IMG/VR virus record: IMGVR_UViG_3300008266_001178
Span: 1 to 27,287 of that record
Origin: a virus
Length of the DNA: 27,287 nucleotides
Reading direction: 5' to 3' (one strand)
Shown here: positions 8,845-16,502 of the stretch, piece after piece
How positions within the stretch are numbered: position 1 is the stretch's first letter
Layout of the letters: each line of letters starts with the position of its first letter
The notes under the pieces: generated by a model
Seen by the model: only the letters and a program-made list of their open reading frames with translations
Told to the model about the DNA's origin: nothing
Databases searched by the model: none
Position numbers and translations under genes: made by a program

Positions 8845-9423
8845 ATGGCTTATTTAGAATACGGCTGTTCCGCTTTGCCAGACCACGAACTCGTACTTTG
8901 TGGGGATTACAAGCGTGGCGGTATCTCTGCGATTGGTATTCTTGAGGAGGACGCATTTGGCTCTGGGGGAACTTTTGCAACGGACGCTGACTTCGGCGTT
9001 GCGGCAAAATACACCGCCGCTCTCGCTGCTGGAGACCTCAAAATTATCAAGAATGTTCGTGGAACGGTACCCGATGCCTCCCCCGTTGACGTTGACAACC
9101 CCGTTGGTTGCGGCCCTCAGAGCCTTTTAGCGGGCTTTGACTTTACCGCTACCTGGATGGATGCCAACACAACCGATGGAACCATTGCCTTTTATAGCGC
9201 ACTCAACAAGCGTGTAACGGGTTTGATTCTGTACCTGTGTGGTTCCAATGAGGTGATGTTCATCACCCAGCCCGTGAATTATGTGTGCCTGCCGGTTAAT
9301 GTCCCTGCTTCCAACAAGGAGCTTCAGATGTTCAACTGTACGGCCCGTGCTTCGCTCGGCCCAGACCAATTACCCAAGAAAATCACTGCGCCTTCCAACG
9401 CAGACGCTATCTTCGGAGCATAA
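8845..9423 (+). CDS. Abundant virion protein, candidate major tail protein
   Basis: The 192-residue protein has no recognised named domain. It starts with two cysteines in a short segment (YGCSALPDHELVLCGDY) and continues as a compact beta-rich protein rich in alanine, glycine and threonine, like tail tube or other repeated virion proteins. It has its own promoter-like box (8770) and is followed at once by a strong terminator (9444-9475), so it is a single-gene unit that can be expressed much more than its neighbours. An A-rich stretch (ACAAA) stands before the ATG. Of the genes in the window, it is the best candidate for the tail tube subunit, together with the 184-residue product at 21015. 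This assignment is inferential. Confidence 0.75.
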   Translation: MAYLEYGCSALPDHELVLCGDYKRGGISAIGILEEDAFGSGGTFATDADFGVAAKYTAALAAGDLKIIKNVRGTVPDASPVDVDNPVGCGPQSLLAGFDFTATWMDANTTDGTIAFYSALNKRVTGLILYLCGSNEVMFITQPVNYVCLPVNVPASNKELQMFNCTARASLGPDQLPKKITAPSNADAIFGA

Positions 9424-9443
9424 GTTTCGGTTTGGTTTTTTTG

Positions 9444-9475
9444 AATCCTCGGCCTTTGGTCGGGGATTTTTTTTT
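9444..9475 (+). terminator. Strong intrinsic terminator after the 8845 gene
   Basis: An inverted repeat pairs 9444-9454 (AATCCTCGGCC) with 9458-9468 (GGTCGGGGATT) around a TTT loop: 11 pairs, two of them G-T. A run of nine T follows at 9467-9475. It isolates the virion gene from the glycan cassette. The final T of the run is also the first base of the next promoter box. Confidence 0.85.
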
Positions 9476-9482
9476 ACCTTTG
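9455..9482 (+). promoter_or_regulatory. Promoter of the glycan cassette
   Basis: TTTG at 9455-9458 lies 16 bases before TACCTTTG at 9475-9482, fitting the Bacteroidota TTTG/TAnnTTTG promoter with short spacing. The upstream element sits in the loop of the preceding terminator hairpin. The ATG of the first transferase gene begins at 9488, only five bases after the -7 box, so the transcript would have almost no leader. Confidence 0.7.
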
Positions 9483-9487
9483 CACAG

Positions 9488-10435
9488 ATGAGTGAAAAAA
9501 CCACAGGGATAGTGATTATGGCTTTTGGAAAGTCAGCTTATCACGAAATGGCCTACAACTTCGCAATATCGGTGAAGGCATTTGATAGAGACCTCCCCAT
9601 TCAGTTGATATGCGACAAAAGGGATATGTTGATTCCCCACAATTATTGGGTCTTTGACATTATCACCATCATTGAGCAAGATGACTTGTATTCGGGCTAT
9701 GGTTTCAGCCCAGGCAGGGCCAAGACGAGGATGGACAAGTATATGGCCTTTGACAACAACCTATACTTTGACACGGATGGCGTTGCGCTCAAATCCTTGC
9801 AACCGCTGATTGATATGCTCCTTGCGTTGCCAGAGAGCGGATATTTCTATTCCCAGGTAACATCTTGGGATGACCCAAAGGGAGGAACGCCCAAGGGCAA
9901 CCTAAAAAGGGATGGAGCCGATTTCCCTGCGATGCAATGGGCTACCCTTGATACCATTTGGGAGTTCCACAAGCTTGACGATGATGCCGAGGTTGTGGCC
10001 ATAAACAGTTCGTTTATGTTCCTTCGCAAGGGCGAGAAGCTCACGGAGTTCTTTGAGCAAGTAAGGGACAACATTGACAATGGCATACCGATAGATAGGC
10101 TTAAAATGCCTTGGGGAGGCACTTACCCCGATGAACTTGCCTTCAACATCGCTTGCGCCCAATACAAGATTGACCCCTTTTGTGGCGTGAATCCCGTTTA
10201 CTTCCAATACCGAAACGCTTTATCGCCCAAGATTATTCCTTGGATGATGGAGAACTATTATGTCTTGGGACTATTTGGTGGCCCTGGGTTCTCCCACGAT
10301 TCTGCTTGGGAGCATTCTTGCGCCCTGCTTGGAGAGTATCATGCGAGATTCGGATTAACGCACCAATACAAGTGGCACAGCCTTGTAAGGCAAAAGCACG
10401 CAGGAAAGCAAAATGTGATGATAAGATGGAAATGA
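9488..10435 (+). CDS. Nucleotide-sugar glycosyltransferase (GT-A fold, GT8-like)
   Basis: This 315-residue protein probably moves a sugar from a nucleotide donor. The N-terminus (GIVIMAFGKSAYHEMA) resembles the start of GT-A enzymes. A basic segment (GRAKTRMDKYMAF, about residues 76-88) precedes YFDTDG, where D95-T96-D97 is the likely metal-binding DxD. The remainder (PWGGTYPDELAFNI and following) fits an acceptor region. The frame is open further upstream to 9281, but that part overlaps the previous gene and the terminator. The ATG at 9488 follows the promoter directly and gives the natural start. It overlaps the next gene as ATGA and opens a six-gene sugar cassette. Donor and acceptor are unknown. 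Confidence 0.8.
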   Translation: MSEKTTGIVIMAFGKSAYHEMAYNFAISVKAFDRDLPIQLICDKRDMLIPHNYWVFDIITIIEQDDLYSGYGFSPGRAKTRMDKYMAFDNNLYFDTDGVALKSLQPLIDMLLALPESGYFYSQVTSWDDPKGGTPKGNLKRDGADFPAMQWATLDTIWEFHKLDDDAEVVAINSSFMFLRKGEKLTEFFEQVRDNIDNGIPIDRLKMPWGGTYPDELAFNIACAQYKIDPFCGVNPVYFQYRNALSPKIIPWMMENYYVLGLFGGPGFSHDSAWEHSCALLGEYHARFGLTHQYKWHSLVRQKHAGKQNVMIRWK

Positions 10436-11097
10436 GCGGATTTATCTCGGTGATTACGACCTGCAAGGGCAGGCTTCATCATTTAAGACAGACATTGCCT
10501 GGATGGATGGCTCAAGAAGGAGGCAATTATGAGATTATAGTGGTTGACTATAATGACCCAAACGATTGCTTTTCCTATGTTGAATCCCTTTGCGACCCAA
10601 GGGTTAGAGCGGTAAGGGCCAACAATGATGACCCCTTTTTCAATTTAAGCAAAGCCCGGAACATAGGGGCTATGGCTATATCCGAAAAAACGGACGTGAT
10701 TTTGTTCGTGGATGCCGATACCATTATGACCAACAATGTCTTCATAAACTATCATAAAGGCAAAGTGCTGAATCCGGGCAATTTTCTTTGCGGATGGGCT
10801 AATGGCAACATGAATCTTGGGGCAGGGGCTTCTGGCAGTTGTATGGTTTGGAGGGATGACTTTTTCGCTGTGCGTGGATATAACGAGTTAGCAAATGGGT
10901 GGGGATATGAAGATGTTGAGTTTTACGAAAGGCTTGAGCGGATAGGCAGGCAACAAACAGCATTTCACAACGGCCTTGACTCTATTCAACACAGCGATGA
11001 AGAAAGGGTAATGTTTTATCGCAAAAAAAACATCCATGTGACCAGCAACGGCAATCTTTTGACAATGAAGAACAACTTTCAAAGCTCTATCGCATGA
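10432..11097 (+). CDS. Family 2-like glycosyltransferase with GWG-ED motif
   Basis: The 221-residue product has a GT-A fold: a start of the type ISVITTCKGR, the first nucleotide-binding acid near D39, DADT with D94-A95-D96 as the metal-binding DxD, and GWGYEDVEFYERL at residues 156-168. The last motif is typical of galactosyl- and N-acetylgalactosaminyltransferase C-terminal regions, with the ED pair as likely catalytic base. The frame is open upstream to 10180, but the ATG at 10432 overlaps the previous stop as ATGA, the rule in this operon, and places the first beta strand at the N-terminus. An ATG at 10426 is a close alternative. No membrane segment; it should act in the cytoplasm. Acceptor unknown. 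Confidence 0.88.
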   Translation: MSGFISVITTCKGRLHHLRQTLPGWMAQEGGNYEIIVVDYNDPNDCFSYVESLCDPRVRAVRANNDDPFFNLSKARNIGAMAISEKTDVILFVDADTIMTNNVFINYHKGKVLNPGNFLCGWANGNMNLGAGASGSCMVWRDDFFAVRGYNELANGWGYEDVEFYERLERIGRQQTAFHNGLDSIQHSDEERVMFYRKKNIHVTSNGNLLTMKNNFQSSIA

Positions 11098-11651
11098 TTC
11101 AGGTCATTAAGGCCAATGAGCATGGCGATTCAAATGTCTTTGAGGTATGTGGGATTCATGTGTATCATTCGCCATACATAGGCATAACTCGTGGCTATGG
11201 CGAGTTTATGGACTATTACAAGCCAGAGCCTTCTGCTGAATGGGTTGTGTATCAGCCTCACGATGTGGCTCTTAACTATTTTGATTTAAGGCGTGCCATA
11301 GATAATTCTCCCGGAAAGTTCTTTCAATTAAGCCTTTCGGATGATTCTTACGGCTCACACGAATTTCTTTTTAAGCGCAAACGGCAGGGATGGCATCGGG
11401 TTCCTTTCGTTGAGATTATGGTTCCTGTATTCAAGAGGGACTTTTATGATGTCGTGGCTCCCTATATGAAGGAGTCCAAGTCGGGATGGGGGCTTGATTA
11501 TCTATGGGCGCATTTGTATGGTGAGCAACCTTGGCTTTGTTGCGATTACGAAATGAGGCACAAAAACCCAATAACTTCGCATAAGTGGCGAATTGACGGT
11601 AAAACGCCTATGGATGAAATGGAATACATAACCAGAAAATACTTGCGATAA
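11094..11651 (+). CDS. DUF707-like putative glycosyltransferase
   Basis: The 185-residue protein carries FVEIMVPVFKR (residues 105-115) followed by SGWGLDYLW (130-138) and a short region with CCDYEMRHKNPI. This order resembles DUF707 proteins, a family thought to be GT-A-like transferases. An N-terminal YQPHDV segment, with histidine and aspartate, may be part of the donor site. It overlaps the previous gene by four bases (ATGA) and the next by one (TAATG), so it is made together with true glycosyltransferases, which supports a role in glycan building. Base composition is visibly more A/T-rich than the structural genes. The catalytic activity is inferred. Confidence 0.7.
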   Translation: MIQVIKANEHGDSNVFEVCGIHVYHSPYIGITRGYGEFMDYYKPEPSAEWVVYQPHDVALNYFDLRRAIDNSPGKFFQLSLSDDSYGSHEFLFKRKRQGWHRVPFVEIMVPVFKRDFYDVVAPYMKESKSGWGLDYLWAHLYGEQPWLCCDYEMRHKNPITSHKWRIDGKTPMDEMEYITRKYLR

Positions 11652-12217
11652 TGAGCGTTAAGAAAGGCATAACTTTTGTGATTCCATCCGTAAACAGGCC
11701 CACAATTCACCGGGCCATTGATTCTTTGATACGGCAAAGCAATCCTAATTGGGAATGCGTTATTGTGTATGATGGCGTTGATGGCCCTTCTTTTAACGAT
11801 GAAAGGGTTAGGTGCTTAAAGGTTGAGAAAACAGGCACAAGGGACGATGTTCACGGAATGGCTGGCCTTGTTCGCAATTTTGGCATAAAGGCCGTTGATA
11901 CGGAATGGGTTGGGTTTCTTGATGACGATGATAGCCTGGACGAGTCTTATGTTGATGTCTTGCTTAACAAGTACGAAGGGCATGATGCCGTTGTTTTTAG
12001 AATGAGATACATTGACGGGTCCGTTATACCAAGGGTGGAAGATTCTCGTATGTATTTCTCAAATGTCGGAATATCCTTTTGCTACAAAAGAAAGGACTTC
12101 CCGATTTTGTTTGACAGCAATAGGAATGGCGAGGACTTTGATATGGTAAACAGACTTCAATCCTTGTGTGAGCGATTTATAGTTGCTGAAGAGATATTAT
12201 ACAGGGTTAACCATTAA
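11651..12217 (+). CDS. Family 2 glycosyltransferase
   Basis: The 188-residue protein shows the short GT2 pattern: GITFVIPSVNRPTIHRAIDS at the N-terminus, WECVIVYDG with the nucleotide-binding aspartate at residue 41, and VGFLDDDDSLDESY with the metal-binding acids at residues 91-94. A later NGEDFDMVNRL is probably the catalytic-base region (ED). The start is ATG at 11651, one base inside the previous stop. The protein is shorter than usual for GT2 (about 220-300 residues) but ends after the core, and no membrane segment follows. The donor cannot be told from the sequence. Confidence 0.88.
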   Translation: MSVKKGITFVIPSVNRPTIHRAIDSLIRQSNPNWECVIVYDGVDGPSFNDERVRCLKVEKTGTRDDVHGMAGLVRNFGIKAVDTEWVGFLDDDDSLDESYVDVLLNKYEGHDAVVFRMRYIDGSVIPRVEDSRMYFSNVGISFCYKRKDFPILFDSNRNGEDFDMVNRLQSLCERFIVAEEILYRVNH

Positions 12218-12229
12218 ACAAAGCGAAAA

Positions 12230-13090
12230 GTGAGCATTAAGGTAAAGGCAATTTGTAATTGGACGGATTCAGCGTCCCTGTCTAAAATAATCATTCAGCA
12301 ATCTCTTTATAGCGAATCTGATGGCATTGAGTTTGTTGATGATGACTCATACGAATGGCTTTTTATTTTTAATAACAAAGTCAATGAGGAGATTCTCGTG
12401 CCGAAAGAGAGAGTCATAGGCTTCATCCAAGAACCGCCCATTTCATCGTTTTTTGACAAAGAGATTGGCAAATACTGCTCCGTTGTTTACACCTGCACGG
12501 AGCCTCACGCCTACAACATAGACGGCAATATCGTTGGTTTCCCTTGCGGGATGCTTTATCAGATGGAGGGCAATTTGACCGATTATCTGGACGGTCTTGA
12601 TAAGCAAAATAAGCGAAGAGTCATAAGCATGGTGACGAGCAATTTCTCCCACGGATTTTACTCGTTTAGACACAATATGGCAAAGGCACTTGCGACTTGC
12701 GGATGGGTTGATGTTTATGGGAGGGATTTGGATGTGCCTGGATGCAAGGGGAGTCTTGGCAACAAGGCCGATGGCTTGATTCCTTACAAGCTCTCGGTGT
12801 GTATGGAGAACAGCATTTGGGATGATTACATATCCGACAAGATTATTGACGCTGTTCTATGTAGAACCATCCCTATTTATGTGGGTGCGAGGAATATCCA
12901 CGAACATATCCCTTTCGCCATTCGCCTTGAATCTTATCGCAACGCATCCTTCGCAAAGGCTGAGATTGAACACATCGTATCTTCGGTGAATTACGACTCC
13001 CTTCTGCCCCAAATGAACGATTGGGTTCGTAAATATGCGAATGAATACACGATTTACTCAAAGATTAAACAAACCATCATAAATAGTTAG
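12230..13090 (+). CDS. GT10-type (fucosyltransferase-like) glycosyltransferase
   Basis: The 286-residue protein has the C-terminal hallmark of family GT10: YKLSVCMENS (residues 186-195), then DDYISDKIIDAV and TIPIYVGA (to about residue 220), which bind GDP-fucose or a similar donor in known members. The N-terminal half contains FIQEPP and VYTCTEP segments, as in GT-B acceptor domains. The start is GTG at 12230, preceded by AAAGCGAAAA; it lies 12 bases after the previous stop, one of the few non-overlapping joints of the cassette. GT10 enzymes make alpha-1,3 or alpha-1,4 fucosyl links, but some phage and bacterial relatives use other sugars, so substrate is open. Confidence 0.85.
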   Translation: MSIKVKAICNWTDSASLSKIIIQQSLYSESDGIEFVDDDSYEWLFIFNNKVNEEILVPKERVIGFIQEPPISSFFDKEIGKYCSVVYTCTEPHAYNIDGNIVGFPCGMLYQMEGNLTDYLDGLDKQNKRRVISMVTSNFSHGFYSFRHNMAKALATCGWVDVYGRDLDVPGCKGSLGNKADGLIPYKLSVCMENSIWDDYISDKIIDAVLCRTIPIYVGARNIHEHIPFAIRLESYRNASFAKAEIEHIVSSVNYDSLLPQMNDWVRKYANEYTIYSKIKQTIINS

Positions 13091-13092
13091 CA

Positions 13093-13677
13093 ATGTATCA
13101 CTCACAGGTAGGGCAGGACGAGTTCGTTGACAATTTTCTTGGCGGAAAGCGCAATGGCCGCTATTTGGATATAGGAAGCCACAATGGGGTTGACCTTTCA
13201 AATAGCTATTTCTTTGAGGTTCAAAGAGGTTGGACGGGCGTTTTGATTGAGCCTATGGAGGAGGAATACGCTAAATTGGTGGCCAATCGCAGCGACAAGA
13301 ATGACTTTTTTAATGTGGCGGTTTCCAATTACTTTGGCACGGCTCAATTCACGAAGATATTGGGGGGATATCACGGCCTGAATATGATTTCGGGTCTAAA
13401 GCAAAGCTTACACGAAAAGCATCTTGACAGGATTCACAGGGAAGCCAATGAGTCAAATGCCCAAGTCGTAGATGTCACCGTGTCTGTTAGAACGGTCCAG
13501 GACATATTGGACGAATGCGAACTCTATCAATTTGACTTTTGCTCCCTTGACACGGAGGGTTCAGAGTACGAGGTCGGCTATGAATCAAGGGAGAAGATTG
13601 AGTCTTTCTTGAGTAGGAAGGGCTATCGCTTCCACAGAAGCATTGGGCATGACGATGTTTACACCTTGATTCATTAA
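13093..13677 (+). CDS. FkbM-family SAM-dependent methyltransferase
   Basis: The 194-residue protein begins SQVGQDEFVDNFL and has the SAM-binding motif YLDIGSHNG at residues 24-32, the strand GVLIEPMEEEY ending in the acid expected to bind SAM ribose, and CSLDTEGSEYEV near residue 150, all typical of FkbM-type O-methyltransferases. It is last in the sugar cassette, two bases after the GT10 gene, so it probably methylates a hydroxyl of the glycan and may cap the chain. It is shorter than many family members but contains the whole core. No membrane segment. The gap after it (13678-13781) carries the next promoter. Confidence 0.88.
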   Translation: MYHSQVGQDEFVDNFLGGKRNGRYLDIGSHNGVDLSNSYFFEVQRGWTGVLIEPMEEEYAKLVANRSDKNDFFNVAVSNYFGTAQFTKILGGYHGLNMISGLKQSLHEKHLDRIHREANESNAQVVDVTVSVRTVQDILDECELYQFDFCSLDTEGSEYEVGYESREKIESFLSRKGYRFHRSIGHDDVYTLIH

Positions 13678-13720
13678 TTCGCTGGCGTTTATTGGCATTC
13701 GCAAATCCCGAATTATACCT

Positions 13721-13728
13721 TAATTTTG
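13721..13728 (+). promoter_or_regulatory. Promoter-like -7 box before the portal gene
   Basis: TAATTTTG fits TAnnTTTG and lies 53 bases before the portal ATG at 13782. No clear TTTG is found at the usual distance upstream; TTGG at 13692-13695 is too far. It is the only such box in this 104-base gap and would start head-module transcription. The gap shows no terminator for the sugar cassette. Confidence 0.45.
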
Positions 13729-13746
13729 AGGACAAAACCATTCCCA

Positions 13747-13779
13747 ATGTGCAAATGCAGAGGCGGTAAAAAGCGATAG
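13747..13779 (+). CDS. Ten-codon leader ORF (MCKCRGGKKR), doubtful
   Basis: An ATG at 13747 opens a ten-codon ORF ending at TAG 13777-13779, two bases before the portal ATG at 13782. The peptide has a CxC pair and a basic tail. It lies within the transcript predicted from the box at 13721, and its stop is spaced as in the coupled genes of this genome. It could be a coupling leader peptide, a tiny conserved phage peptide, or chance. A similar small Met-Cys basic ORF precedes the major capsid gene. Confidence 0.3.
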   Translation: MCKCRGGKKR

Positions 13780-13781
13780 CT

Positions 13782-15626
13782 ATGACAACTGAACAGGTCA
13801 AACCCTTGTTAGACCACATCATTACCGAGTACAAGAAGTACGAGGTGAAGAAGAAGTCTGACAAATTCTACATCCCTGACTTCTACCCGACCTACCGGGC
13901 CTGCGTAGAAATGGAGATGAGGCTTCGTATTCACTCCGACTACGATGCTTTCCCGGAAAAGTTGTTCAAGGAGAAGGCTCCCAACGAGCTTCCCCACGAG
14001 TTCAACTATCGCAAGAACATCTACAAGCCTATCACCGTGCCTTACTTCCATAAGGCCGTGAACATTGCCGGGCGCGTTTGGAACCGGCAGAACTACGAGA
14101 TGCGCTTTGATGACGCTTCCGAGGAGCGTTATTTCACCGAGGACTACCCTCGTTTTGGTTCTTTGGAGAACTACTTTCAGCAGATTGTGAGCTTTATGAC
14201 CTTGACCGACCCCAACGCGGTCTTGGCGATTATGCCTGCCAACCTGCAATACTTTGAGGACGGCACATTCAACGACACCGTTGAAACCACCCCGGTGGCC
14301 CATTGCTTTCACTCCAAGCGCGTTTGGGCTTGGAAGGAGAACGAGTACGCCATCATTAAGGCCGACTACGGCTCGGAGGTGGAGAATGGCCGTACCAAAA
14401 CGGACGATGGCCTTGTGTTCTTCATCTTTGACAAGAACGAGATTCAGATAGCCAAGCAGGTGGGCAAGAAGGCCGACTACACCTTTGAGATTGAGCTTTA
14501 CTACAAGCACGATATGGGCAAGCTGCCCTGCACTCGTTTGGGCGGTATTTCGGTGCAGGAGCAAGGCGATTACTACTTCCAATCCTTCTACACCCCGGCT
14601 ATCCCGGCTCTTGACCAAGCCGTGTGCGATTTCAGCACCTTGCAGATGTCCAAGTACAGCCACGCCTTCTTGCAGAAGTGGGAGTATGTGGACGAGTGCG
14701 ACAGATGCAATGGTTCGGGGCAGACTGAGGAAGCATTGGGCTTTGAGGAGAAGGTGGCGATTGCTTGTTCTAACTGCGGTGGTTCTGGTACGAAGCGGAT
14801 GTTCGGGCCGATGTCGGTCTATCAAGTGCAGACCCCGAACCGGTTTACCACCGAGGTAGAGACGAAGGTGAACATCCCCCCTGCCGGGTTCATTGAGTTG
14901 GATCCGCAGATCCTTGAGTTCTTGAACAAGCAGGTCATTACCAACATTCAGATGGCCTTTGAGTTGTTGTCCATTGATGTAATGAACAACGAGAAGATTT
15001 CGGGCCGTGAGACCGCCACAGGTAAGGCGATTGACCGGGAGGAGCTGTATTCCTTTCTGCTCCGCTTTGCCAACACGGTCTTCCACGACTTTGAGTTCGC
15101 TATCAAGACGATTGGCGAGATGCGGTATGGCGCAGACTTTGCGATGCCTGCGATTCGCTATCCGCAGAACTTTGAGATGCGCACCGATGCCGAGTTGACT
15201 GCCGAGATTGAGAAGGCTCCGACCTTCAGCAAGGCGATGTTGGCACAGCAGTATTTGGACACCCGATTCCCCATTCAAGAGGAGAAATCAGCGATTATGA
15301 AGTTGGCGGTGCAGGCCGACCCCTTGTTCAACCTGGAAACGAAGGATGTCTTGGCATTGGTTTCTACCGGGCTTGTCCCCAAATGGAAGGCCATTCTGCA
15401 CTTTGAGTTGGAGTCGCTGATTAAGACTGCGATTGCCCAAAACGAGAACTTCTTTGAACTCACCCTGGAAGAGCAGAAGGATGCCCTTGCAACCCTTGCG
15501 AAGACGCTTGTTCCGGCTGAAGAAGCCCCCAGAACGATGACTCCGCAGAGCGTGATGAATGCTCGTACTGCCGTCCCTGCCCCTGCTGAGGACGATGATG
15601 ACGAGGAAGACGAGGACGAAACCTAA
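13782..15626 (+). CDS. Portal protein (putative) with DnaJ-like cysteine insertion
   Basis: The portal dodecamer forms the DNA gate of the capsid. This 614-residue protein has the size of portals, lies directly before a MuF-type gene, scaffold and capsid, and has the composition expected: N-terminal KPITVPYFHKAVNI, a middle clip or wing region, a long helical stretch near residues 385-460, and an acidic, probably disordered C-terminus (about residues 585-614). Two cysteine motifs, CDRCNGSG at residues 306-313 and CSNCGGSG at 329-336, look like half of a DnaJ zinc-finger domain and could bind one zinc. No ATPase or protease motif was seen. Portal identity rests mainly on size and neighbours. 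The opposite strand is also open for 489 codons, a shadow. Confidence 0.8.
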   Translation: MTTEQVKPLLDHIITEYKKYEVKKKSDKFYIPDFYPTYRACVEMEMRLRIHSDYDAFPEKLFKEKAPNELPHEFNYRKNIYKPITVPYFHKAVNIAGRVWNRQNYEMRFDDASEERYFTEDYPRFGSLENYFQQIVSFMTLTDPNAVLAIMPANLQYFEDGTFNDTVETTPVAHCFHSKRVWAWKENEYAIIKADYGSEVENGRTKTDDGLVFFIFDKNEIQIAKQVGKKADYTFEIELYYKHDMGKLPCTRLGGISVQEQGDYYFQSFYTPAIPALDQAVCDFSTLQMSKYSHAFLQKWEYVDECDRCNGSGQTEEALGFEEKVAIACSNCGGSGTKRMFGPMSVYQVQTPNRFTTEVETKVNIPPAGFIELDPQILEFLNKQVITNIQMAFELLSIDVMNNEKISGRETATGKAIDREELYSFLLRFANTVFHDFEFAIKTIGEMRYGADFAMPAIRYPQNFEMRTDAELTAEIEKAPTFSKAMLAQQYLDTRFPIQEEKSAIMKLAVQADPLFNLETKDVLALVSTGLVPKWKAILHFELESLIKTAIAQNENFFELTLEEQKDALATLAKTLVPAEEAPRTMTPQSVMNARTAVPAPAEDDDDEEDEDET

Positions 15627-15635
15627 CCCTAACCA

Positions 15636-16445
15636 ATGACTTTAGAAGAGATTGCAGCCTCCAAGCAGGAAGGCTTGGACACGATTGGAGAAGAGTTTGG
15701 AAAGAAGGTGGACAAGTCGCAGGATGAACTGCTCGCTTTGCTCCTTTTAATGCTCTCCAGGCTCTCCTACGACACCGAAGGCAATCTCCTATCCACCACC
15801 GACAATTACGCTCGTGTAGAGGCTCTGATGGCCGAATTTAAGGATGCCGTATCGCGGAGCAGTTATTACGATGCGTTGGTATTCTTGGCAAAGAAGATTG
15901 ACACGCAGGCCGACTTGACCAAGCAGTATTACGATAAGTTGGGCTTTGATGTGAACTCGGCTTCGGAGGTCGGTTACGAGGAGCAGATGCGGTCTATGTT
16001 TGACGATTTGACCAACCTTGAGACGAACCTATACGCTTATATCCGAAACTTTATCCTTGCGTCCATTGCTTCGGGTTCGGCCCGGTCGCTTTTGGAGGGA
16101 GGGATTACCGAGATAATGGTGGGCGGTGGCCCTGACAAAAAGGGTCGTTTGTTCAATATGGCGGTCTTGACTGCTGACACGATGTTTGCGGTGATTGACC
16201 GTTCCTTCACCTACGCTTTGGGCAAGGCTTTGGGCATTAAGAAGTTCAAGTATGCCGGGGGATTGGTGAACGATTCAAGGCCATTCTGCGTGTCAAGGGA
16301 TGGCAAGGTTTTTGATGAGGGGATGATTCGTTCGTGGGGAAGGTTGGGCGATTGGAAGGGTAAGATTCCCGGCACGGACGAAGCCACCATTTTCATTTAT
16401 TTGGGAGGCTATCGTTGTAGGCATTGGCTTGTTCCGCAAGTTTGA
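15636..16445 (+). CDS. Minor head protein, MuF / SPP1 gp7-like
   Basis: The 269-residue protein has a helical N-terminal region and a C-terminal domain typical of the phage Mu F-like head morphogenesis family: KFKYAGGLVNDSRPFCVSR (ending near residue 218), GKVFDEGMIRSW, and GGYRCRHWLVP at 257-267, ending with the conserved Cys-Arg-His. Members bind the portal and are carried in the capsid in few copies; in some phages they are ejected. It starts nine bases after the portal stop. The stop region TTTGA at 16441 forms the upstream element of the next promoter. No toxin or ADP-ribosylating extension follows the core domain. Confidence 0.88.
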   Translation: MTLEEIAASKQEGLDTIGEEFGKKVDKSQDELLALLLLMLSRLSYDTEGNLLSTTDNYARVEALMAEFKDAVSRSSYYDALVFLAKKIDTQADLTKQYYDKLGFDVNSASEVGYEEQMRSMFDDLTNLETNLYAYIRNFILASIASGSARSLLEGGITEIMVGGGPDKKGRLFNMAVLTADTMFAVIDRSFTYALGKALGIKKFKYAGGLVNDSRPFCVSRDGKVFDEGMIRSWGRLGDWKGKIPGTDEATIFIYLGGYRCRHWLVPQV

Positions 16446-16468
16446 ATGCCCATTTTTGTTTATATTTG
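16441..16468 (+). promoter_or_regulatory. Promoter before the 16503 gene and head genes
   Basis: TTTG at 16441-16444 lies 16 bases upstream of TATATTTG at 16461-16468, the same spacing as the promoter at 9455. The predicted transcript would start near 16475 and have a leader of about 28 bases free of hairpins and rich in A and T. The first element overlaps the stop codon of the MuF-like gene. Confidence 0.7.
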
Positions 16469-16502
16469 CACCACAAACCCTTAACCATAAATCCTTAAAT
16501 CT

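Noticed and set aside
9281-9487. Upstream extension of the first glycosyltransferase frame
   Set aside because: It overlaps the previous virion gene in another frame and crosses the terminator; the ATG at 9488 follows a promoter and begins with a typical GT-A strand.
10180-10431. Upstream extension of the second glycosyltransferase frame
   Set aside because: It overlaps the preceding transferase for about 250 bases; the ATG at 10432 with ATGA overlap fits the operon rule.
13809-15278. A 489-codon open frame on the minus strand opposite the portal gene
   Set aside because: Its product is a low-complexity mix rich in leucine, valine and histidine, has no recognisable domain, and mirrors codon bias of the portal gene, whose plus-strand product fits its neighbours.
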